Below the pieces are notes generated by a model. The model was not told where the DNA came from and searched no databases. It was given only the letters and a program-made list of their open reading frames with translations. A DNA stretch of 64,000 nucleotides from Sorghum bicolor (taxonomy: Eukaryota > Streptophyta > Magnoliopsida > Poales > Poaceae). The position numbers and the translations under genes were made by a program. Where the stretch lies: contig NC_012877.2 of assembly GCF_000003195.3 (NCBI RefSeq), positions 18,933,972 to 18,997,971 of the forward strand, in the 5' to 3' direction. This document shows, piece by piece, positions 25,069 through 36,321 of the stretch (positions within the stretch are counted from its first letter, which is position 1; each line of letters opens with the position of its first letter).

Positions 25069-26094
25069 ATGTCTCATGGCACCCGAGGTACGGAACAGCG
25101 TGCAAACATGAATCCACCACCTCCTCCTCCACCACCCAATCCTGCTGAGTTCATGCAAATGATGGTGGACAATCAGAGGATGCTCACTGAGACCATCAAT
25201 CGGATGGCGAATCAGGGTGGTCGTAATGCACATGAAGGGCCAGCTCCTAACCAGTACAGTAACTTCAAGGACTTCATGGATACAAAGCCCCCACCTTTCA
25301 GAGAAGTTGAAGAACCCCTTCAAGCTGAAGAATGGCTGAACACGGTGGAACAAAAGTTCCACTTGCTTCGGTTGACTGAAGGTTTGAAGGCAGAGTATGC
25401 AGCTCATCAACTGCAGGGTCCAGCAGGCATCTGGTGGAATCAGTATAGGGAAGCTCTTCCTGCCGACACTGTGCTTGACTGGAATCTTTTCCGTGATGCT
25501 TTTAAAGGGCATTTCATTCCTCCTGGTGTCATGGAGATGAAGCATACTGAGTTCATGCAATTAACCCAGGGTAACAAAACTTTGATGGAGTATTTGCATG
25601 CTTTCAATCATTTGTCTAGGTATGCTCCTGAGTTTGTGAACACTGAGGCGAAAAAGATTGCTAGTTTCAAGCGGGGTTTGGGCCTCAAGTTGCTGAAGAC
25701 TATGGGCCGCACTAAGTGTGTAACTTTCAATGAGTTTGTCAGTGATGCTCTCACTCAAGAGAACTATAACACTGTGTACACTGCTACCAAGACTCGCAAG
25801 AGGGCTTTTGAGGCCGGGACAGGGTCATCTCAGTCCAAGGCTCCAGTGGCAGCTAAGCCACCGTTCCGCACTCCAATGCCTAACCAGCGGTACCGCCCTC
25901 CGGTGAAGAAGAATCAGGCGAAGACAGGTTTTCGCAAGGGGTACTCTATTGCTCTTCCTAGGGGCAACACGGGTCCCAACTATGCCAAGACTCCACCTGC
26001 CAACCGTCCGTGCTGGAACTGCAATCAGACCGGGCATTGGCAGAGCAACTGTCCTTACCCGCCAAAGAAGGTCAATCAAGGGAACGTCCGTTAG
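25069..26094 (+). CDS. gag: Element C gag
   Basis: The start is the ATG at 25069 (MSHGTRGTEQ) directly after a splice acceptor; the open frame upstream of it (from 24892) is not gag-like. The 341-residue product has a Pro run (residues about 15-24) and a Retrotrans_gag capsid domain (AEEWLNTVEQKF, GIWWNQYRE, FRDAFKGHFIP, RYAPEFVNTE). A basic linker precedes one zinc knuckle, CWNCNQTGHWQSNC (CX2CX4HX4C). It ends at a TAG (26092-26094); the frame stays open beyond it into the protease. The relative in B has no stop at this place, so the amber is either decay or readthrough. Confidence 0.85.
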   Translation: MSHGTRGTEQRANMNPPPPPPPPNPAEFMQMMVDNQRMLTETINRMANQGGRNAHEGPAPNQYSNFKDFMDTKPPPFREVEEPLQAEEWLNTVEQKFHLLRLTEGLKAEYAAHQLQGPAGIWWNQYREALPADTVLDWNLFRDAFKGHFIPPGVMEMKHTEFMQLTQGNKTLMEYLHAFNHLSRYAPEFVNTEAKKIASFKRGLGLKLLKTMGRTKCVTFNEFVSDALTQENYNTVYTATKTRKRAFEAGTGSSQSKAPVAAKPPFRTPMPNQRYRPPVKKNQAKTGFRKGYSIALPRGNTGPNYAKTPPANRPCWNCNQTGHWQSNCPYPPKKVNQGNVR

Positions 26095-26617
26095 CGGCGT
26101 GTTCACTACACCACTGTAGAAGCAATCCCTGCTGGTGAGGTAGTTACGGCTGGTAAGTTTCTGGTCAATCAACATGACGCACTTGTGCTTTTTGATTCAG
26201 GAGCATCGCATTCTTTTGTGAGTTCTGAATTTGTGTCTAAGCATAATATCAAGGCATTTACACTTGATAAGGGTAGTTATTTTATTAGTGCTGCGGGAAA
26301 TGATATTTCCACCAATCAAGTGGTTTTGGGGGCAACTCTGGAAATAGGAGGCCGTCAGTTTCTTGCTGATTTGGTTGTTCTACCCGGTGTGGGCATAGAT
26401 GTAATTCTGGGGATGAAGTGGATGAGTGGCAATGGAGTTCTTATCGACACCACCACTCGTGTAGTGATGTTGAAAGACCCAAACACAAGGAAGGCATTTC
26501 TAGTGCAACTTCCTCGGGATATTCAAATCCGTAGCACTATGAATGTAGTTACATCTAAGGCTATTCAGGATATTCTGGTGGTGTGTGAGTTCCCGGATGA
26601 TTTTCCTGATGATTTGC
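26095..26617 (+). pseudogene. pro: Element C protease, cut by element B
   Basis: Same frame as gag after the amber codon. The active site is VLFDSGASHSFVS (about 26180-26220), and the flap region and GIDVILGMKWM (about 26397-26430) follow. The frame enters the linker to RT and stops at the B insertion point, within CEFPDDFPDDL. The segment resumes at 40439 in the same frame if one target duplication is discounted. Confidence 0.87.
26613..26617. repeat. Target-site duplication of element B, left
   Basis: TTTGC directly before the B LTR; the matching copy is 40434-40438. Confidence 0.93.
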
Positions 26618-29600
26618 TGTGGCAGAACCTCCTGAGTGTTTGGGCCCACCGACACCTGCCATTGTCCTAAGGACCTCTGACGGTGATGCCGGGAGTCCTC
26701 CCACTTTAGAAGTCCGATGAGCATTGCTGGGCGCTCATTCCACTGCTACCTGTGGCGTACCAAGCTGGCTCGTCCGGACCACTGGTAATGGTCAAACAAC
26801 GAGAACTGTTTCTTCTCGCCCTTACAGGATAGCAAGTGGCCACCTTAACACCAGGATCATTCGTTGCGAAGATAAAGCAGTAACTCAACGACACAAGACC
26901 AAAATAATATTTCAGAGTAAACAGCGGAAGTATTACATAACTTAATTTATAAAAGGAGTTCTTCCAGATAGTAGAGTGTTATTACAAGCCTGGTCCAGCG
27001 GAGCAACTGAAACTTTAGCATAGACAGAACAAAATTACAGACCCTGCCCATGGGTCGTGCTCACTCTTCTTCGTCGTCAACCTCAACGACGGTCACACAA
27101 CAGGGTCCGAAACAAGTCGGCTCCTGTGCTTCACCTGCAACAGGGGTATCGAAACCCTGAGTACGGGAGTACTCAACAAGACTTATCCGACGGGAAAAGA
27201 GGAGAATTTAGGGATGCAGGCTTAGGGTAGACAAGGGGTGGCTGAGCAAGGAGTCAAAGTGTTTTGCGTAAAAGCTTACTAGTAGTGCATCCTTATTTTC
27301 AAGTCTTACCCCGAATTCCTTCCTCACAGAAGCAGAGGAATTCGAGGATAGTTTAACTAGTTGTATCTCACAGACGAATCCGTGAGTTCCTAGTCCTATC
27401 ATTGAGTATTATTTATCGATGGTCATAGCTTCATGTCGCTATGAGTCCGGGAATTGGGATCCGAACCTCATGAGACATTTTCCCTTTTCTCATTTTATCA
27501 CTTAGTTGCATATTTAGCTACGATGAGGGTCGAAGGAATTGAGTCTCCCAATCGGGGAGCAACGACGATTCGAATCGCTTAGCAATCCAGCTGGAGTTCC
27601 TAACCACCCGACATATGTAGAACCAAATCTTGCATATGTCGACCCAAATCAAGCTCTCCCCAAATTTGACCAGGTTCGCGGCACCCGAGAGCACAGTACT
27701 CCACCATCCTACAGCCGATCTAGATGTTTTCCGGTCATCTCAGATCCGTAAGGTGGGTACACACTACTCTCGCCATCTTTCCACTCCCAGTGCGCGAGTA
27801 GCTGTTCGCGTCGAGGGATTACAAGACTGGGCTTACCGTAGGTAAGTGGCTAGTACTATAAATTCTCAACCCAGCAGGCCATCAACGGAACGGTCCTTAA
27901 TCAACACAGTTGGAGACACTACTTTAAGACTCCATTCTTAGAGCAAGTCCACCGACCGGTCTCAAATTGAAACATCATTGATCATAAGTGTATCCCACAA
28001 CAACCCTTCAAACTTTCTTGTTTGAAAACCTATCTAGTAGCAGGGCTAAGCATCGCTACGCAGTTTTAAAATAAAACAGGTGTCAAGGACAGGATAACAG
28101 ATATCAAGGTAGTAAATGCAGCAAGTAGGTTAACCCAATTCTCAACTACCTAATGCAGCATTTTCAATTCATAAGTGATAAAAGATTTAAAACATCCAAG
28201 GAGGGGTTAATGCATCCGGGGCTTGCCTTGGTTGCAGGGCAGAGAGGGACCCTCGGAGACTTCCCAAGTCTCGGATCCGACTTCCTCGAACGGAGCACCG
28301 ACCTCGAGGTTCGGTTCAACGGTCGCTCCTTCGGTCACGGACGCTATACGCAAGATGATGAATGCTTATGATATGCGTATGGCAATTATGCAAGATGGAA
28401 CGAATCAAGTACAATTTGCCTTCTTAATGCAATACAGAATAATCAATAAGTAAAGTTACTTAATAACTTAATGTTTTTACCCAAGAGGGTGCATCTGTAA
28501 ACTAAGACTTTATTTAATTCATAATTATCTTAAATTAGTTAACTATTAATCCTATTTACCTTGATTAATTCTTAATTAACTACTAATGACAGTAATTAAG
28601 CACTAAGGCTAAACAATAATTAAATGCCAAAGGTCATTAGGGTTAATGACCTCAGGTCATCACACAATCCAAAATCACTCAACCTTAACTATGAGGATTT
28701 AACTAATCACTATTTAATTATTTTGGAATTATTACTTAAGTATTAAATAAGGGTTTATTAATATTTTAATCAAACATTATCCAAATGCCACCAAATTTTG
28801 TGTGGAGCCAGGGAATAATATTCAGAGGTCCCCACAATTTTTGGTGATTTTTGGACATACAAATAAATTATTAAAATTCCTAGAAGTTTTATTTATTAAT
28901 TAAAAAGCCAATTTTTATGGACAGGCAAACTATCAAGGAAATAGACTCTAACATTTTTCCTATGCTCATTATATTGTCTGGAACCTATACAAAAAGTTTC
29001 ACTATTTTTGGATTAGCACACAATTTATCACATAATTTCAAACATCCAGCAAAATTTGCATAAAAAGGAAAAAGAAAAAGGTTTTCGCGCAGCGGGTGGC
29101 CTGGAACTTGGCCCGCAAGCCGGCCCACGCGCGCTCGGCCTGCTCACGCGCCGCGCAGACGGCCCGCGTGGACACGGTCCACTCTGGCCCGAGCGCTTCC
29201 CGCGCCCGCGCCCTCGCCTCCTCTCAGGGCGTCGCTGACAGCGGGCTCCCGCTGTCAGCTTCGTCCTCAAGCTCCGGCCGGCCGAATCGACGGCGCGACC
29301 GAGCCATCTGCGCCCCCTCTGCCTCTTGCGATTCTTTGGTCGTGTTCTCCACCCCAAGGCGCATCTCTGGACACCCTTTGCACCCCCTTTCTCCTTCCCT
29401 AGCCCCCGCGACCACGGACACGGCGGACGGCCGTCTCGGCCGAGCCGACGCCGGCCACTACGAGCGAGTAGAGCGCGACTTGAGCAGCGCAAAAGCATCA
29501 GGGGCTCACCACGACTTCAACCGAGCAAGAAGCGGCGGCGGAGGGGCTCTGGTTGACGCTGGCCACGGTGACGTGCTCGCGGCGGCGCTCGGCCGGAGTT

Positions 29601-30727
29601 GAGAAGGGAAACAGCTCGGGTTGGAACTACGGTAGGATAGAGCGTGTGTTTGGGGGCGCAATCGGTGGCGGGGTTCAAGGCGGAGTCGCTGGGGTGCTCA
29701 GGTGGCTTGGAACGGCAACGAGTGAGGCGAATTGGAGAGGCGCAGGGAGCTCGTCGGCGATGAGGTTCAAGGAAAAGAAAAGAATGTCCCGGCCGACCGA
29801 GGCTTTATCCACGCGGCGGAACAGGTGATGTGGATGAGGTCGTCCGCGCGAAGCTCAGCAGCAAGCAGCTGCGTGGCCAGCTGCGTGGCGGCGCGCGCGG
29901 AGGCGGCTCTGCCCCGGCGGCAGAGCACCCCCCCCTGCCGATCACTGTAGCCAACCTCATCCACTCAGTTTGTCTCTTTGTGAAATCCGACCAAAATTTG
30001 AACTAAAGTCAAATTTCCACCAAAACAAAAGTTGTGCCAAACTTTGTAAGCTACAAATCATATTTAGGTGACCAGAGCTGATTTTGAGTGTAACAGGGTG
30101 AATTTGGCCAAAACAGTTTGAAAATCAAACTCAACTCAAAGAAATTCCAAATTTTTGAATTGGGGCAAAACAGAATTTCCAAAATTACTTTTGATTTTGT
30201 ATAACAACTTGAAAAACTCCCAACATGAAAGTTGCTCAACTTTTTGTGCTCTACAACTTTCATGTTGACCACTTTTCAAAATTCCAAATGGATTTTGAAT
30301 TGGGAATTTAAGTTGGAAAAGGGGACACTTTCTGGAAATCTGTATTTTCAAAATTACTTTGAATTTTGTATTGAAACTTCAAAAACTCAAAACACCAAAG
30401 TTGTACATCTTGCCAAGAGCTACAACTTTGCTTTTGAACTCAACCTCAAATTTTTCTTAGTTTTTGACTTATGAAAAAGGGGACAAATCTAGGATCCAGA
30501 AATCAGGGTTTCCCCCCCCTAGTTCTTCGGAAAACTTCCACCCTAGGGTTTTAGCAACCACCTAAGCAACAACACACCACAAAAGCACACTCTACTTCCC
30601 TAAGCTCAAGCAATCAAAGTAAACTTATTTTAAGTTGATGCATACTAATGTGCTTTAACAATTATGCTTTACAATGCTTATGATGACATGATCCGTTTTT
30701 AGTAACCGTAACATCAGGGATGTTACA
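26618..30727 (-). repeat. Element B 3' LTR
   Basis: Plus reading runs from TGTGGCAGAACCTCC to ACATCAGGGATGTTACA. It contains paired palindromes (27566-27595), the acidic island (28365-28207), AT-rich sequence, a GC-rich block (about 29080-29965) with a 26-base TGACAG palindrome (29234-29259), and a 14-base inverted repeat (30221-30234 with 30254-30267). ORFs such as 29028-29498 are GC-rich shadows. Confidence 0.94.
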
Positions 30728-30764
30728 GCCCTTCCCCCTTAAAGAAATCTCGTCCCCGAGATTT
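30728..30764 (-). other. Element B polypurine tract and stem-loop
   Basis: Minus reading: AAATCTCG-GGGA-CGAGATTT (30764-30745), then AAAGGGGGAAGGGC-like tract (about 30743-30728) abutting the LTR. The same stem-loop precedes the tract in C and F. Confidence 0.8.
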
Positions 30765-30931
30765 AAAACCTTAGGGTAAGTAATGGAAAAGGAAATTTGT
30801 CAAAACTCTTTCATCTTCAACTTTTCCATAAGGCAAGGAGTTGGGGAAAATACTTCATTATATGCATATATGTACATTCAGTACATGGCTTTGGCGACTC
30901 TGTTTCTTTACTAGAGTACATCCTCTGGTTA

Positions 30932-33610
30932 TCATATATGGTCCTGAAGAGAAGCATAGAATTCAGGAAAATTCTCTAGCAAGTAATCTTCAGATTCCCA
31001 GGTGGCTTCTTCCTCAGAGTGCTGGCTCCATTGTACCTTATACCATTTGGTGGTTGTCCTTCGAGTAACTCTAGCTTTTTGATCCAGTACTCGGATAGGA
31101 TATTCCGAATAAGTTAGATCTGGTTCAAGCTTTACATCTTCAATATCTTGAATTCGATCTGGTACCCGAAGACACTTTTTCAGTTGAGACACATGGAACA
31201 CATTATGTACCCCGGATAATCGTTCGGGCAGTTTAAGGCGGTAAGCGACCTGCCCACATCGGTCAATAATTGGAAATGGACCAATGTAACGAGGCGCTAA
31301 CTTGCCTTTAACACCAAAACGATTTACTCCTTTCATTGGGAATACTTTTAAATACACATGATCACCTGGGGTGAACTTTAATGGTCGACGTCTTTTATCA
31401 GCGTAACTTTTCTGTCGGGACTGAGCAACTCTCAAGTTATTTTGGATTTGTTTCACTTTGTTCTCAGTCTCTTTCACTAAGTCAACTCCGAAGAACCATC
31501 TTTCTCCAGGTTCTGACCAGTGTAACGGAGTTCGACATCGGCGACCATACAGTGCCTCAAAGGGAGCCATTTTGATACTCTCTTGATAGCTATTATTATA
31601 GGAGAATTCTGCTAGAGGCAAGCAGTCATCCCACTTATCTGGAAAATTCAGGGCACAAGATCTTAATAGATCTTCTAGGGTTTGATTTACCCTTTCAGTT
31701 TGCCCACCGGTTTGAGGGTGGTAGGCTGTGCTGTGTAAAAGCTTAGTGCCCAAGGACTCATGTAAACATTTCCAGAATTGGGAGACAAATTGTGTGCCTC
31801 TATCTGACACTATTGTCTTTGGCACTCCATGCAGACTTAGGATACGATCGAAATAAATCTTAGCATAGGTGGAGGCAGGATACAATAGCTTGACCGGTAG
31901 AAAATGTGCTGTTTTGGTGAGACGATCTACTATGACCCAAATGGAATCAAAGCCCTTGGCCGTCTTGGGCAATCCTACTATGAAATCCATACTTATGTCA
32001 TCCCATTTCCATGCGGGGATAGGCAAAGGTTGCAACTCCCCAGCGGATTTGAGATGAATGGCTTTGACCTTTCGACAGGTGTCACATTGGGCCACATAGC
32101 GAGCTATTTCTATCTTCATTTTTGTCCACCAAAACCTTTGCTTCAGGTCCTGATACATCTTATTGCTTCCCGGATGAATAGAATACCTCGTGGTATGAGC
32201 TTCATCTAGGATTTGCTGACGTAACTCAGGTACCTTTGGAACCACTAACCGGTTCTTGAACCAGATTACTCCCGCATTATCCACCTCAAAGTCTGTGAGT
32301 GCTCTATTAGAAATCTTCTCTTTAAGATGTCTCATGCCTTTGTTTTCTTTTTGTGCCTTTATGATTTGAGCCTCGAGATTAAAATCAATCTTTATATTGG
32401 AAAGGCTTCCTTGGGAAATCATTTCTATTCCCAAGTTCTCTAGCTCTTGGCACAAAGTTATATCCCTAGGCTTCACTGTTAAACAATTACAGTGAGCCTT
32501 ACGACTGAGGGCATCCGCCACTACATTTGCCTTACCAGGGTGATAATGCACCTCAAGGTCGTAATCTTTAATCAGTTCTAGCCACCTTCGCTGGCGCATA
32601 TTAAGCTCGGCTTGAGTAAAAATATACTTCAAGCTTTTGTGATCTGTATATAGATGACATGTGTTTCCCAACAAATAATGACGCCAGATCTTCAATGCAT
32701 GTACCACGGCGGCTAGTTCGAGATCATGGGTCGGGTAATTCTCTTCATGAGGTTTGAGTTGCCTGGAAGCATATGCAATTACGCGACCCTCCTGCATCAG
32801 CACACAGCCTAACCCGATTCCTGATGCGTCACAATATACATCAAAGGGTTTTTCAATATCTGGCTGGGCTAAGACAGGTGCAGTTGTCAACAACCTTTTC
32901 AGAGTCTGAAAAGCTTGCTCACATTGGGGTGACCAAACAAATTTTGTTTGACTTTTGAGCAAGGTTGTGATTGGTTTGGCGACTCTGGAAAAGTCCGGGA
33001 TAAAACGACGGTAATATCCCGCCATGCCCAGAAAACTACGGACCTCATGTACCGTAGTCGGGGGTTTCCAATTCAACACATCTTCCACTTTGCCTGGGTC
33101 TACAGCGACTCCTTCCGCTGATAATACATGACCCAGGAAATGAACTTTGTCCAGCCAGAACTCACATTTGCTGAACTTGGCATATAGTTGATGCTCCCTG
33201 AGACGGGTCAGCACAATTCTCAAGTGTTCAGCATGCTCCTTCTTAGTTTTGGAGTAAATCAAGATGTCATCGATGAAGACGACCACAAATTTGTCTAGTT
33301 CTGGCATGAAGACAGAGTTCATCAGGTACATAAAATGGGCCGGTGCGTTAGTCAACCCAAAAGACATCACCAAGTATTCATACAACCCGTAACGGGTTGT
33401 GAAAGCAGTCTTGGGTACATCTTCCGGCCTAATCTTAATTTGATGGTACCCTGATCTCAAATCAATTTTTGAGAACACTTTGGCCCCAGCTAGCTGGTCA
33501 AACAATAAGTCAATGCGGGGCAATGGGTACTTGTTTTTAATCGTTACCTCATTCAGAGGACGATAGTCAACACACAGCCTTAATGTCTGATCCTTTTTCT
33601 TCACAAACAA
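30932..33610 (-). pseudogene. pol: Element B RT (N-truncated), RNase H, integrase, chromodomain
   Basis: 892-codon open frame. RT starts abruptly at [21 protein letters not shown] and carries [11 protein letters not shown] and catalytic FIDDILIYS. RNase H has [15 protein letters not shown] and [10 protein letters not shown]. The integrase has the HHCC finger ([20 protein letters not shown]) and the DDE residues in [17 protein letters not shown] and [14 protein letters not shown]-type tail ([10 protein letters not shown]) and a chromodomain ([20 protein letters not shown]) follow. The RT N-terminus and the protease end are deleted, so gag-protease joins RT out of frame at about 33608. Confidence 0.9.
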
Positions 33611-35039
33611 TCATACTAGTAGGAAAATTGTGCCCACCAAATTCGATGGGTACTTGGTGAACCATTTCTTTAGACATCAGCCGTCCTCCTGGTGACTGTA
33701 TATAAAAATGATCTTGTGTTTCCCCAATGGGTATGCCATGCTTTAACACAAAGGTGCGATTGATAAATGTATGGGATGCACCAGAATCAAAGAGCATTAA
33801 AGCAGGATGCTTCGCAACAGGAAACGTACCCATCATCACTGGTTCACCCTCTGGAATTGTCTCCACTTCAGTATGGAAGACTTGCCCTGTCTTCTTTACC
33901 GGTCTACCTTTCTGTGTCTGTTGCCCTTTCTGAGCCCCAGTTCTGAACTGACTCGGCTGGGGTTGGCCCATAGGTGGCCTTGGAAAGGTAGGGTTGGTTT
34001 GACGGGGAAAAGGGCACTCTTTAGAAAAATGCCCAGGTTTACCACAATTGAAGCAAGGGTAATTGTGGCTGGGCGGAGCAGTAGGGCGAACACCCGGGGC
34101 GTTCGGCTGGCGTGGTGCAAAAGCGATGGCAGTAGGTCGAGAATATACCTGCTGCCCGGGTCTGTACTGTGGAGGGGAGAAAGGACCACGATAATACGAC
34201 GGCGCTTGGAAACGTCCGTGGCCCTGCGGATGATAAATGATCCTCTGGCGCTTTTGACCGCGACCAGAGAAAGAAGAGGAAGCTGCCTTCTTCTTGGCTT
34301 CCTTATGTTTCCTATTCTTTTCCTCTGAGGCGATAGCAATATTTACCGCCTCATAGAAAGTAGCATTTTGGCAAGTGGTCATCATGGTCTGAAGTTTAGT
34401 ATTTAGACCACGCATGAAACAGGCTTTCCTCTTTCTGTCAGTGTTCACATGATCCGTGGCATATTGAGAGAGATGATTAAACCTTGCCACGTATTCCATA
34501 ACACTTTTATCGCCTTGTTGCAAGGCGAGAAACTCTTCGGCCTTCATGGCCATGAGCCCTTCGGGGATGTAGTGGGCGCGAAACGCGTCCCTAAACTCGG
34601 TCCAGGTAACTTGGTGTCCGGGAGCTTGAATAGCTAAGAAGTTCTCCCACCAGGCACCTGCAGCTCCCCGAAGTTGCTGAGCTGCAAATAAGGGTTTCTG
34701 AGTTTCTGAACACTGAATCAAACTGAACTTATGCTCCATAGTTCGGAGCCAGTCATCTGCTTCTAAAGGTTCATCGGCCTTTGTGAACACCGGGGGCCTG
34801 GTCTCGGTAAAATCCACATACCGAGTCTCTCCGTCCCCGTTACGCGGTGCCCTGAAGTTTGGAGCAGGGTGTGGTTGACGCTGTGCTAGCTCGCGCAGCA
34901 AGCGAGCATTATCAGTAGTGGCACTTAACAAAACAGCAATGGCGTCAGCCAAAGAAGGCGGAGCAGGTGGAGGGTTGGGGATATCATTCCCTCCCTGAGA
35001 TGTTCCAGCTCCATCAGATCCGCGAGTACGCATCGGCAT
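33608..35039 (-). pseudogene. gag-pro: Element B gag-protease, C-terminally truncated
   Basis: The ATG at 35039 (MPMRTRGSDGAGTSQ) directly follows a splice acceptor (CCTTGTAACAG). The capsid domain has EADDWLRTMEHKF, GAWWENFLAI and FRDAFRAHYIPEG. The zinc knuckle is CFNCGKPGHFSKEC, and gag runs into the protease without a stop. The protease active site is LFDSGASHTFIN. The frame breaks after NFPTSMIV, where protease sequence ends and RT sequence begins. The open frame goes on to 33567 only as an out-of-frame tail. Confidence 0.9.
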
Positions 35040-35244
35040 CTGTTACAAGGATTGTAGATACCTGTTACCACGTAAAATTCATAACACAGAACATATCTTA
35101 CATTCACTTATTAAACATTAGTTCGACACATCAAGAGTAAACAAGTACAACTTTTCAAACCAAAAGAGAACTTATATTACAAACCCGAACCCCACTACGG
35201 CAAGCTGAGACCCCTACAACGACGTTGCCCTCGGTTTCACCGAA

Positions 35245-35949
35245 CTAATCGGTGTGGCCAGAGCTGTAGCCCGGGTCGTCATTGCCATCATCTTGATCAC
35301 CCCCTGGGTTGTGGTCATCGGGGTCGGACTCCTCTTCATCACTGAGGCCTGGGTCGGGTTCTCCATCGTCTGCCAGCTCGCCATCCGTATCCATTTCTCC
35401 TTCGCCGGGAGGTGGGTGGAGTTGATGATACAGATCAAACGCAATATCACGATATTGCATAGCCAGATCATTGACTGTATCTAAGTGATGTGCCAGCTCC
35501 AGTTTCTCCAGCTGGAGCTGGTCCTCTCGTTGCCACGCGACATCCCGTTGTGCGGTGACCGTGGCCGCCATCTTCACATACAAATCCTTAAGATACTTTG
35601 CCTTGCCCAACTTTGCGTTCATCCTAGTTAGCTCATGCCTATGGGTGCTCCTAGCTTCTTCCTCTCGGGCAATGGCTGCATTCCGCTCCTCCACCATCCG
35701 GGACAACATAGCTTCACAATTTTCTGTAGCTCGTTTTTCTTTGGCCAGTTGAGCTTTAAGTTTGTCAATCTCCATAACATTGTACATTCTCTCTCTCATC
35801 ACCTCAGTCAACTCGGCGGACAACCTGTCCACCTCCTGTTGAGGCGGTGAACGGCTACTACTGGCTTGATCACTGCGTGGAGTTAGCTGATGTCGGGGAA
35901 CTCCTTTTGGACCAGTCCGCTTACGCGGGGTCTGCTTCTGACGAGCCAT
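35245..35949 (-). CDS. Element B accessory coiled-coil ORF upstream of gag
   Basis: 234 residues, open. The ATG lies one base after a strong acceptor (TTACTAATCTAAACTTACCC, then TCTACAG). A basic, Pro-rich N-terminus (RQKQTPRKRTGPKG) is followed by a coiled coil at residues about 38-165 (EIDKLKAQLAKEKRATEN). A Pro hinge (YHQLHPPPGEGEMDTD) and a strongly acidic tail (SDEEESDPDD) end the protein. This matches the layout of the element C ORF, though the two are too diverged to align confidently by eye. No enzymatic motif is visible. Confidence 0.75.
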   Translation of the reverse strand: MARQKQTPRKRTGPKGVPRHQLTPRSDQASSSRSPPQQEVDRLSAELTEVMRERMYNVMEIDKLKAQLAKEKRATENCEAMLSRMVEERNAAIAREEEARSTHRHELTRMNAKLGKAKYLKDLYVKMAATVTAQRDVAWQREDQLQLEKLELAHHLDTVNDLAMQYRDIAFDLYHQLHPPPGEGEMDTDGELADDGEPDPGLSDEEESDPDDHNPGGDQDDGNDDPGYSSGHTD

Positions 35950-36307
35950 CCTGTAGAGGGTAAGTTTAGATTAGTAAGAGAGACCTTAAAGGTTAGCAAG
36001 AATAGGATTGATTCTATTCGCCCAACCCAACAAGGAGGAAGGAACTTAATCAGTTAATACATCATGATGCATGCACGAACTTACGATTCCTACTAACAAT
36101 TCGTAACGTTATTACTTTAAACTGTTACAACATAGGGCAATACTTTATGTTGCTCCTCCATACCACTTCAAAAATTCTAAGAAAGCCTATAGACAGGGGT
36201 AAGTTAGGACTAAGCACTTGGACTCAAAATAGGCAGGTTCATAGTATTAGTTCCAAACGAATTTTTGAAGTTTTTCAAAAGGTTCAGCAGTCATCTTAGC
36301 AACGAAT
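35950..36307 (-). other. Element B leader
   Basis: Noncoding. It holds a 5' splice-site match (GTAAGT beginning at 36084, minus strand), directly followed by the 17-base motif shared with element C (36079-36063). Confidence 0.6.
36063..36079 (-). promoter_or_regulatory. Leader motif shared by elements B and C (B copy)
   Basis: Minus strand TTCGTGCATGCATCATG, identical to 23480-23496 in C; it begins at the fifth base after the GT of the putative leader donor. Confidence 0.55.
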
Positions 36308-36319
36308 GCTCTGATACCA
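36308..36319 (-). other. Element B primer-binding site
   Basis: Minus strand TGGTATCAGAGC, the complement of the initiator Met tRNA 3' end, two bases from the LTR. Confidence 0.9.
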
Positions 36320-36321
36320 GC

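Noticed and set aside
29028..29498. 156-codon Arg-rich ORF in the B LTR (also 38733-39203)
   Set aside because: Composition is that of a GC-rich shadow frame; several overlapping frames are open on both strands.
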